Assembly: GCA_964468205.1 (NCBI GenBank)
Contig: CAYXVG010000141.1
Coordinates: 1-7,276, forward strand
Direction of reading: 5' to 3'
Length of the DNA stretch: 7,276 nt
DNA from: CAWELS01 sp964468205
GTDB lineage: Bacteria > Acidobacteriota > Terriglobia > Bryobacterales > Bryobacteraceae
The notes beneath the pieces are model-generated. The model had not been told where the DNA came from. It saw only the letters and a list, made by a program, of their open reading frames with translations, and did no database searches. This document shows positions 1-5,574 of the stretch, piece by piece; the first letter of the stretch is position 1, and each line of letters starts with the position of its first letter. A program made the position numbers and the translations under genes.

Positions 1-1
1 G

Positions 2-88
2 GCCGCAGGCAAGCTGGACTTCCTGTTCACGGAAGCGGAGAACGAAACCGAGCAAAAGTTGGTCCGGCGGTGGCCCCCGTCAAAGTGA
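2..88 (+). CDS. C-terminal end of an unrecognised protein (partial)
   Basis: An open frame enters from the left edge and stops at TGA 86-88, giving 28 residues that end in KLVRRWPPSK. The composition is mixed and charged, with an acidic stretch (TEAENETEQK), and looks like an ordinary soluble protein tail. I do not recognise the family. The stop lies 14 bases before the 211-bp repeat at 102. A second frame (frame 1) is also open from the edge and runs into the RelE-like fragment, so it is not certain which frame is the true one here. Confidence 0.3.
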   Translation, partial: AAGKLDFLFTEAENETEQKLVRRWPPSK

Positions 89-101
89 ACTCTGTCGCGA
101 C

Positions 102-312
102 CCGCCGTTTGCAGGGCAGTGCAGATCGCTTCGCCGTTCGCATCGGAGACCATGATCGCGCTCGTGGGACATTGGCAGCAGATACGGTCGCGTGGGTGTG
201 GATCGGTACGCATGCCGAGTACGACCGGCTTGTGGGCTCCTGAAGTGGCGGTTTGGCGGACTCAATTTCCGTGCCCGGTCAAGGCCACCCAGCGGTACGG
301 GCGTGATCCGGC
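102..312 (+). repeat. 211-bp direct repeat, copy A
   Basis: Bases 102-312 match 1781-1991 without any gap at a constant offset of 1679. By eye there are about 13 mismatches, so roughly 94% identity. Similarity starts abruptly at CCGCCGTTTGCAGGGCAGTG and fades after GGGCGTGATC. The first two thirds encode the C-terminus of a RelE-like toxin; the last ~70 bases lie beyond its stop codon in this copy. The two copies bracket all three attC-like sites. Confidence 0.9.
103..243 (+). pseudogene. RelE/ParE-like toxin, C-terminal fragment (copy A)
   Basis: Frame 1 reads RRLQGSADRF, then VRIGDHDRAR, then VWIGTHAEYDRLVGS and a TGA stop at 241-243. The order LQGS..F.VRIGD......DTV.W.WIGTHAEYDRL is the usual C-terminal half of RelE/HigB-like mRNA interferase toxins: a beta-strand carrying the VRIGD motif, then the final strand with a conserved HAEYDRL. 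The N-terminal ~45 residues of the family are missing. The frame stays open upstream to the window edge, but that sequence (GLPVHGSGERNRAKVG) is not RelE-like. Exactly the same truncation point occurs in copy B. No upstream antitoxin gene is visible. The fragment is very unlikely to encode an active toxin. Family assignment rests on motif recognition only. Confidence 0.6.
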
Positions 313-390
313 AAGGTGACGCAGGCCCAACTTCCGGATGGCCGGTCCGCCGGGAGGCATGATCCGAACCCGCCGTAAGGCCGCCGGTAA

Positions 391-534
391 ACACTTGGCG
401 CCCAGGAACTGACGATTGCCATCCTCGCGAACGCGAAAGGCCGTGACGATGGGGTGGCGCCGGTAGACCCGCTAGCTCGCCGGATCGCAGAGCACTTCTT
501 GGGCACGATGGATCGCCTTCCAACAAGGCGATGA
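391..534 (+). pseudogene. Possible C-terminal fragment of a serine-hydrolase-like protein
   Basis: Between 244 and 517 there is no intact gene. After stops at 376 and 388, frame 1 is open from 391 to TGA 532-534 and gives a protein-like segment: QELTIAILANAKGR, then APVDPLARRIAEHFLG, then MDRLPTRR. The LTIAILAN strand followed by a DPLARRIAEHFLG helix resembles the C-termini of beta-lactamase-fold serine hydrolases. The segment is too short to be sure, and no start codon or N-terminal part is visible. It ends inside the attC-like site at 518-583, as the last gene of a cassette often does, so it may be the remnant of the cassette upstream of the hicBA cassette. Confidence 0.25.
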
Positions 535-583
535 AGCGGACGGTCGCCTGTGGCGCCCGCAGCTTATCGTCAACGCGTTAGAG
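518..583 (+). other. attC-like site 0 (degenerate)
   Basis: The left core is TTCCAAC (518-524) and the right core GTTAGAG (577-583). The latter deviates from GTTRRRY at the last base. The arms pair imperfectly: GCGATGAAGC (529-538) with GCTTATCGTC (562-571), then GGACGGTCGCC with GGCGCCCGC around a short loop near 551. The strongest support that 577 is a real cassette boundary is that GTTAGAGCGCC (577-587) is the exact reverse complement of GGCGCTCTAAC (1074-1084), the left core region of the next site. That is the relation expected between the 5' end of a cassette and its own attC. Confidence 0.55.
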
Positions 584-618
584 CGCCGGAGCGCCGGGCT
601 GTCTGTGAAGGCCTGAAG

Positions 619-624
619 TAGAAT
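619..624 (+). promoter_or_regulatory. Candidate -10 element for a leaderless hicB transcript
   Basis: TAGAAT matches the sigma-70 -10 consensus at five of six positions. It ends 6 bases before the hicB ATG at 631, so transcription would start at or next to the start codon. No good -35 element is seen 17 bases upstream (GGGCTG). The only Shine-Dalgarno-like bases, GAGG at 626-629, lie one base from the ATG, too close for normal use, which fits leaderless expression. Weak evidence based on sequence match alone. Confidence 0.25.
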
Positions 625-630
625 TGAGGT

Positions 631-846
631 ATGGTGCGAGAGTTTGACGTGGTGGTTGAACGGGATGAAGACGGGTACTACGTGGCTTCGGTCCCAGCCT
701 TGCGCGGCTGCCATACCGAGGCTAAATCCCTCGACGACCTGGTATCGCGAATCCAGGAGGCCGTCGAGTTGTGCCTGGAGGTTGAGGGCGAGCCGGCGGA
801 AGCCCTGGAGTTTGCGGGTGTCCAGCGGATTCGCGTCGCGGTATGA
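631..846 (+). CDS. hicB: HicB-family antitoxin
   Basis: The 71-residue product is the short HicB type. It has a partial RNase H-like fold only, recognised from RDEDGYYVASVPALRGCHT (residues 11-29) followed by the helix SLDDLVSRIQEAVELCLE. In this family the antitoxin binds the HicA ribonuclease and blocks its active site. There is no C-terminal ribbon-helix-helix or HTH domain, so self-repression by this protein alone would be unusual. Its end overlaps hicA in an ATGA arrangement (ATG 843, TGA 844-846), so the two are translationally coupled with the antitoxin first, the reverse of the E. coli hicAB order. Length and motifs look intact. It sits in an attC-bounded cassette. Confidence 0.9.
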   Translation: MVREFDVVVERDEDGYYVASVPALRGCHTEAKSLDDLVSRIQEAVELCLEVEGEPAEALEFAGVQRIRVAV

Positions 847-1067
847 GCCGTCTGCCCGGCGTGACGGGCAACGAGGTCATTGCCGCGCCAAACCGTATGG
901 GCTTCCAGGAGATTCGGATTCGAGGCAGCCACCACCAGCTGCGCCACCCGGATGGCCGGGCAAGTGTGGTGTCAGCCCACGCAGGCGAAACAATCGGTGG
1001 AGGGCTGCGATCGAAGATTCTCCGGGATGCGAAGATCAGCAGGGACGATCTGAGGGCGAAACTGTGA
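843..1067 (+). CDS. hicA: HicA-family toxin (mRNA interferase)
   Basis: The 74-residue product has the complete HicA/YcfA layout: LPGVTGNEVIAAPNRMGF (first helix), then IRIRGSHHQLRHPDGR with the GSH catalytic histidine at about residue 30, then VSAHAGETIGGGLRSKILRD. The final segment, KISRDDLRAKL, is the usual C-terminal helix. Members fold like a small dsRNA-binding domain and cleave mRNA. The ATG lies inside the hicB stop (ATGA overlap), so no separate ribosome binding site is needed. One oddity is Pro16 in the first helix, where homologs usually have Leu or a similar residue. This could weaken the helix but does not touch the catalytic motif. The gene ends 10 bases before the left core of the attC-like site. 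Confidence 0.9.
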   Translation: MSRLPGVTGNEVIAAPNRMGFQEIRIRGSHHQLRHPDGRASVVSAHAGETIGGGLRSKILRDAKISRDDLRAKL

Positions 1068-1077
1068 ACTGGCGGCG

Positions 1078-1177
1078 CTCTAACCGGGCGCTGCAACCGA
1101 CGAGCGGCGCGAGCGATGATGGTTCTTCGAGGCCCTAGGTATGCGCCGCTCGCGGTTGAGCGCCGGAGCCGTTAGGC
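1078..1177 (+). other. attC-like site 1
   Basis: The left core is CTCTAAC (1078-1084) and the right core GTTAGGC (1171-1177). The arms are strongly complementary. GGCGCT, CAACCG and CGAGCGGCGC of the left arm (1086-1113) pair with GCGCCGCTCG, CGGTTG and AGCGCC of the right arm (1143-1164). The left arm carries one unpaired G between GCGCT and CAACCG and one unpaired A before CGAGC. Such extrahelical bases are what IntI uses to choose the attC bottom strand. The 29-base central part is variable and unpaired or weakly paired. This is the most convincing of the three sites. Confidence 0.8.
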
Positions 1178-1193
1178 GAATGAAGGGAGGCGT

Positions 1194-1390
1194 TTGCCCC
1201 GAAAGGTGCGGGACCTGATTGCGGATCTTGGGCAGGCCGGGTTCGTGGACAGAGGCGGGAAGGGGAGCCATCGGAACTTTTCCATCCGAGGGTCCGGAAG
1301 CCCGTGACGATCTCGGGAAAGCCAGGAGATGACGCTTTGCATTACCAAGAGAGGGCGGTACGATTGGCGATTGAGGAGTCGAAGCGATGA
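1194..1390 (+). pseudogene. hicA: HicA-family toxin, frameshifted
   Basis: From a TTG at 1194, three bases after the ribosome binding site AAGGGAGG (1183-1190), the frame reads LPRKVRDLIADLGQAGFVDR, then GGKGSHRNF, the HicA motif with its catalytic His at about residue 26. It then runs out of homology and stops at TGA 1305-1307. One base is missing near 1280-1283. From CAT 1283 another frame continues exactly where the family should: HPRVRKPVTISGKPGDDALH, then YQERAVRLAIEESKR, stopping at TGA 1388-1390. The stop overlaps the ATG of the following hicB (ATGA). A single-base deletion has therefore inactivated the toxin while the antitoxin stays intact. A sequencing error is the alternative explanation. 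Confidence 0.8.
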
Positions 1391-1626
1391 GCAAGGGTGA
1401 CAGGTACGTCAAGTTGGTTGAGTGGTCGGACGAGGACCATTGCTTTATCGGCAGTTGCCCGGAGCTGTTCTACGGTGGTTGCCACGGGGAGGATGCCAAG
1501 GCGGTTTTCGCGGAACTGTGCGAGATCATCGAGGACGCCATCGAGGTGTACGAACGCGAGGGCAAAGCGCTTCCCGAGCCACTCTCCGGCCGTGAGTTCG
1601 TCAATGCCTTGCAGGGCGCCGCCTAA
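1387..1626 (+). CDS. hicB: HicB-family antitoxin (partner toxin frameshifted)
   Basis: The 79-residue product has the HicB partial RNase H-like fold: YVKLVEWSDEDHCFIGSCPE, then LFYGGCHGED, then the helix AVFAELCEIIEDAIEVYERE. The ending LPEPLSGREFVNALQGAA is typical of short HicB antitoxins without a DNA-binding tail. Its role is to bind and neutralise HicA. The ATG overlaps the stop of the broken hicA, giving the canonical toxin-antitoxin order, opposite to that of the neighbouring cassette. Because its toxin is frameshifted it is now a solitary antitoxin. It could persist by chance, or could neutralise a related HicA elsewhere. Its TAA stop is part of the attC-like left core GCCTAAT. Confidence 0.85.
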   Translation: MSKGDRYVKLVEWSDEDHCFIGSCPELFYGGCHGEDAKAVFAELCEIIEDAIEVYEREGKALPEPLSGREFVNALQGAA

Positions 1627-1686
1627 TGAGGGCATGCCCCCGGCCGCCCAAAAACCGGGCGGCGGGTGATGCCTTGGCCGTTAGGC
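1621..1686 (+). other. attC-like site 2
   Basis: The left core is GCCTAAT (1621-1627) and the right core GTTAGGC (1680-1686), 66 bp in all. GGCAT (1631-1635) pairs with ATGCC (1669-1673). CCCG plus CCGCCC on the left pairs with GGGCGG plus CGGG on the right, with an extra G in the left arm and a small A-rich loop near 1650-1654. Size, core sequences and the extrahelical base all fit an attC site. The gene upstream terminates within the left core. Confidence 0.75.
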
Positions 1687-1715
1687 GTCATACTGCGCGG
1701 TTTCGATGATTCCGG

Positions 1716-1733
1716 CCGGATGACGCCATCCGG
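1716..1733 (+). repeat. Small perfect hairpin after the array
   Basis: CCGGATG (1716-1722) and CATCCGG (1727-1733) form a 7-bp stem around ACGC. It lies 30 bases after the last attC-like site, with no T-run downstream. Between 1687 and 1780 I see no gene. Role unknown; it could be chance in GC-rich DNA. Confidence 0.3.
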
Positions 1734-1780
1734 TCTTATGATCCATGGCGACGCGACCCCCGTCATCCGTGGCTCCATTT

Positions 1781-1991
1781 CCGCCGTTTGCAGGGCAGTG
1801 CAGTTCGCTTCACCGTTCGCATCGGAGACCATGATCGCGCTCTTGGGACATTGACAGAAGATACGGTCACGTGGGGGTGGATCGGCGCGCATGCCGAGTA
1901 CGACCGGCTTGTGGGCTCCGGAAGTGGCGGTTTGGCGGACTCGATTTCCGTGCCCGATCAAGGCCACCCAGCGGTACGGGCGTGATCTGGC
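1781..1991 (+). repeat. 211-bp direct repeat, copy B
   Basis: Second copy of the repeat at 102-312, aligned without gaps at offset 1679. It begins 94 bases after the last attC-like site. Differences from copy A are scattered single substitutions, so the duplication is not brand new. One substitution changes the toxin stop TGA to GGA at 1920-1922. Confidence 0.9.
1782..1985 (+). pseudogene. RelE/ParE-like toxin, C-terminal fragment with lost stop (copy B)
   Basis: The frame reads RRLQGSAVRF, then VRIGDHDRAL, then WGWIGAHAEYDRLVGS, the same C-terminal RelE-like segment as copy A. The stop is mutated, so translation would run on for 21 more codons to TGA 1983-1985. The only start-like codon in this frame is TTG 1788. 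The frame is open upstream to 1710 but has no ATG and no RelE-like sequence. The N-terminal half is missing at exactly the same base as in copy A. Not expected to be functional. Confidence 0.55.
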
Positions 1992-2148
1992 CAATTGGAT
2001 TCCTACCTCCCGCAACGGCGTTTATCGAGAGCAATGCGCGGTTTGCCGCCCAACTCGGAGCTGTGGCCGCCGCGGGGTGCGGTTGCGGCTCTAGGGCGAA
2101 TCGCGGGCTACTTTGGATGGTGATACATTGGAGATACGGAGTTCCACC

Positions 2149-2376
2149 ATGGTAAAGAAGTTGACCAAGCACGGAAACAGCCTGGCGCTGGTGATTGACC
2201 GGCCGATTCTGGACCTTCTTCATATCGACAGCGACACGCCGCTCGACATCAGTACGGACGGAAAACGGCTGGTGGTGGCGCCCGCGAAGCCGTCCGCGCG
2301 GCGGCAGAAGTTCGAAGAGGCCCAGAAGGCCGCCCACAAGCGGTACGGTAAGGCGTTTCAGAAGCTGGCCGAGTAG
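2149..2376 (+). CDS. AbrB/MazE-family antitoxin
   Basis: The 75-residue product begins MVKKLTKHGNSLALVIDRPI and continues LDLLHIDSDTPLDISTDGKR, a swapped-hairpin AbrB/MazE/SpoVT DNA-binding domain covering residues 1 to about 48. The tail is charged and helical (RRQKFEEAQKAAHKRYGKAF). Proteins of exactly this form usually act as the antitoxin and operon repressor of a Doc/Fic-type toxin encoded directly downstream. That is what follows here, but truncated. I chose the ATG at 2149 rather than the upstream alternative at 2113 because the conserved VKKLTKHGNSLAL begins here, with a GGAG-type ribosome binding site near 2138. The -10-like GATACAT at about 2128-2134 could be its promoter. The gene itself looks intact. 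Confidence 0.85.
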   Translation: MVKKLTKHGNSLALVIDRPILDLLHIDSDTPLDISTDGKRLVVAPAKPSARRQKFEEAQKAAHKRYGKAFQKLAE

Positions 2377-2392
2377 CGAGCGCGTATTCTCC

Positions 2393-2500
2393 ATGGAACC
2401 GCAGTTCCTGGCGCTGGACGAAGTCCTGGAGATTCACCAACAACAGATCGAGATCTACGGTGGTTCGCCAGGGGTGCGCGACCCGGCTGCGCTTCGAACC
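2393..2500 (+). pseudogene. Doc-family toxin, N-terminal fragment
   Basis: An ATG 16 bases after the antitoxin stop opens MEPQFLALDEVLEIHQQQIE followed by IYGGSPGVRDPAALR, the classic first ~35 residues of a death-on-curing (Doc/Fic) toxin. Family members normally continue for about 90 more residues to the Fic motif HxFxxGNKR. Here the homology ends abruptly near 2495 and the frame runs on as an arginine-rich stretch to TGA 2912-2914, with no Fic motif. The toxin has therefore been cut by an insertion or deletion, leaving the antitoxin alone. The extended ORF is most likely read-through into foreign sequence. Confidence 0.7.
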
Positions 2501-2790
2501 CGCGGTGTTCCGCGCCCTGGCCGTGGCAGACGACGCAGGACTCGCCGCCGATCCGCATGCGCCCGGCCGGCTCAGCGGGGAGGAGCGAAAGCGGCTTGCC
2601 GTCCTTGGGGTAGGAAGGGAAAGTGGCCCGGTCGTCCTGGTGACGCGGCGAGGGCGCACGTACCAGTTCGCAGGGTTATTTCCGGGCGCCGGCCTCCTTG
2701 CGGCATCCAAAGCCCGCCGGAAGCGCTCCGGGACGAGCTCCTCGGCCTCGGCCGGGTCGCCGCTCGGGGCTTTCGTGCAAGCGATACGGG
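2500..2790 (-). pseudogene. Decayed minus-strand gene with a CxxCH motif
   Basis: On the minus strand two frames have protein-like composition and GC-rich third positions. The upstream frame reads GDPAEAEELVPERFRRALDA and NNPANWYVRPRR. Near 2640 the signal moves to another frame, reading DDRATFPSYPKDGKPLSLLP and PAGRMRIGGESCVVCHGQGA. The CVVCH motif could be a haem c attachment site, so this may be the remains of a cytochrome c-like protein broken by a frameshift. The remnant abuts the point where the doc fragment loses homology. No start or family-level match is certain, and GC-rich DNA can produce such frames by chance. Confidence 0.3.
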
Positions 2791-2849
2791 GAGTGATCGC
2801 AGGCGCGTATGGCTCGATTCCCGTCTCGCAGCGCTTTCTTCTCCTCGAA

Positions 2850-2916
2850 TGTCCACAGAGGCATCCCAAGAGTATTCCCTGCGGTGGGGAATATTTTTGG
2901 GGCGCATGTGTTGACA
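2850..2916. repeat. 67-bp imperfect palindrome upstream of katG
   Basis: The left arm (2850-2879) starts TGTCCACAG and ends GTATTCCC. The right arm (about 2886-2916) starts GGGGAATA and ends GTGTTGACA. Most positions pair, including TGTC with GACA at the ends, CCCAA with TTGGG in the middle, and TATTCCC with GGGAATA next to a short loop. It is too long for a simple intrinsic terminator and has no T-run after it. It could be a small non-autonomous element, an operator, or an RNA structure. Confidence 0.6.
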
Positions 2917-2958
2917 GTGCAAGGCCGCGCATGTCGCGTGTGTGCTGAAGGAGGGCCC

Positions 2959-3021
2959 GTGAAGGACCGACGGTCCAGGATATTGTTTGCCGCCGCCGGA
3001 GCCGGGCCGCGGCGCGGTTGA
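2959..3021 (+). CDS. Possible 20-residue leader peptide upstream of katG
   Basis: A GTG at 2959 follows a strong ribosome binding site, AAGGAGG (2948-2954), by 4 bases. It opens a 20-residue frame starting VKDRRSRILFAAAGAGPRRG and ending at TGA 3019-3021, 48 bases before katG. It has no recognisable homology. The basic N-terminus and small-residue stretch carry no obvious stalling motif. It may be a true small ORF or chance. Confidence 0.25.
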   Translation: MKDRRSRILFAAAGAGPRRG

Positions 3022-3043
3022 TACCACATCGAGCTCAACGGAC

Positions 3044-3065
3044 CTTCTTTTTGATCAAGGAGAAG
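3044..3065 (+). promoter_or_regulatory. Hairpin masking the katG ribosome binding site (fourU-like)
   Basis: CTTCTTTTT (3044-3052) pairs with AAGGAGAAG (3057-3065) around the 4-base loop GATC: seven Watson-Crick pairs and two G-U pairs in RNA. The stem contains the whole Shine-Dalgarno AAGGAG (3057-3062), opposed by a run of five U. This is the arrangement of fourU RNA thermometers, where U residues pair with AGGA. The ATG follows 4 bases after the stem. Thermometer function is an inference from structure. Confidence 0.45.
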
Positions 3066-3069
3066 ACTC

Positions 3070-5292
<2,223 letters not shown>

Positions 5293-5303
5293 GCGTGGCG
5301 CAG

Positions 5304-5330
5304 GGCGCGCTTCGATGCATGAAGCGCGCC
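5304..5330 (+). terminator. Hairpin after katG, likely terminator
   Basis: GGCGCGCTTC (5304-5313) pairs perfectly with GAAGCGCGCC (5321-5330) around a 7-base loop, starting 12 bases after the katG stop. There is no U-run, so it is not a textbook intrinsic terminator, but position and stem stability suggest 3'-end formation or protection of the katG mRNA. Confidence 0.5.
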
Positions 5331-5349
5331 GCACGGTGAGCGCAGGATG

Positions 5350-5384
5350 GGGTCGCCAAGGGGCGGTATGTTCCGTGGCGACCC
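5350..5384. repeat. Inverted repeat in the convergent intergenic region
   Basis: GGGTCGCC (5350-5357) and GGCGACCC (5377-5384) form a perfect 8-bp stem with a 19-base loop. It lies between the katG hairpin and the methyltransferase hairpin. Role unknown. Confidence 0.4.
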
Positions 5385-5482
5385 GAGCGCCAGCGTCTAC
5401 GACATCGGAACGAACTTCTTCGCTGGCACAGTTCGCCGGTACAGTGCGGACGTGGTGAAGCAGAACGCCGATCATCGTCTCT

Positions 5483-5547
5483 CCTCCCGGGCTCGCCAAC
5501 TTTCCAGTGGTAAGCATTCGCTGCAGATGGTGGCGACGCCCGGGAGG
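5483..5547 (-). terminator. Long hairpin after the methyltransferase gene
   Basis: CCTCCCGGGCTCGCCAAC (5483-5500) and GTGGCGACGCCCGGGAGG (5530-5547) pair over almost their full 18 bases with one bulge and one extra base, around a 29-base loop. The structure begins 27 bases beyond the stop of the leftward methyltransferase gene, where a terminator would be. No U-run follows on either strand. The region 5293-5574 otherwise contains no convincing gene. Confidence 0.4.
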
Positions 5548-5574
5548 CGCTTTGTCGAAATTTCAAGTTCCCAC

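Larger units (their letters stand above)
578..1171 (+). mobile_element. Gene cassette 1 (hicB-hicA)
   Basis: This 594-bp unit runs from TTAGAGCGCC, just after the G of the first core site, to the G of the core GTTAGGC at 1171. It contains 53 bases before hicB, the overlapping hicB-hicA pair, and the attC-like site at its 3' end. In a circularised form the join G1171/T578 would recreate GTTAGAGCGCC, which pairs over 11 bases with the site's own left core region, 1074-1084. This is the standard hallmark of an integron cassette. Confidence 0.65.
1172..1680 (+). mobile_element. Gene cassette 2 (frameshifted hicA - hicB)
   Basis: This 509-bp unit starts with TTAGGCGAATG just after G1171 and ends with G1680 of the next GTTAGGC. 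Its own 5' end (GTTAGGCG read from 1171) matches the reverse complement of CGCCTAAT (1620-1627), its left core region, at seven of eight bases. This again fits the cassette rule. It carries a hicA whose frame is broken and an intact hicB, with the hicB stop codon TAA inside the left core of its attC-like site. Confidence 0.65.
518..1686 (+). mobile_element. Integron-type cassette array without integrase (CALIN-like)
   Basis: Three imperfect palindromes with attC architecture lie in the same orientation at 518-583, 1078-1177 and 1621-1686, and short genes on the same strand sit between them. Each ends in GTTAG; the second and third end in GTTAGGC, which fits the GTTRRRY core. The genes are promoterless or carry very short leaders, and stop codons lie near or inside the left core of each site, as in integron cassettes. 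Both complete cassettes encode HicA/HicB toxin-antitoxin pairs, a common cargo that stabilises chromosomal integrons. No tyrosine-recombinase integrase (intI) or attI is in the window, so the full integron, if any, lies outside or has been lost. Confidence 0.75.

Noticed and set aside
54..64. GTTGGTCC as a possible upstream cassette boundary
   Set aside because: It does not fit GTTRRRY, lies in or near an open coding frame, and has no paired attC arm to its left. Only GTTGG matches the complement of the left core of site 0.
644..1138. 164-residue ORF overlapping the hicBA cassette in another frame
   Set aside because: It overlaps two well-supported genes, runs into the attC-like site and has shadow-frame composition.
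2393..2914. A 173-residue chimeric protein starting as Doc
   Set aside because: Only the first ~35 codons resemble Doc. The rest is Arg-rich read-through into unrelated sequence, so it was annotated as a truncated toxin rather than a new fusion.
2911..2940. TTGACA at 2911-2916 as the katG -35 box
   Set aside because: It forms the end of the 67-bp palindrome, and the sequence 17 bases downstream (TCGCGT) is not a -10 element.
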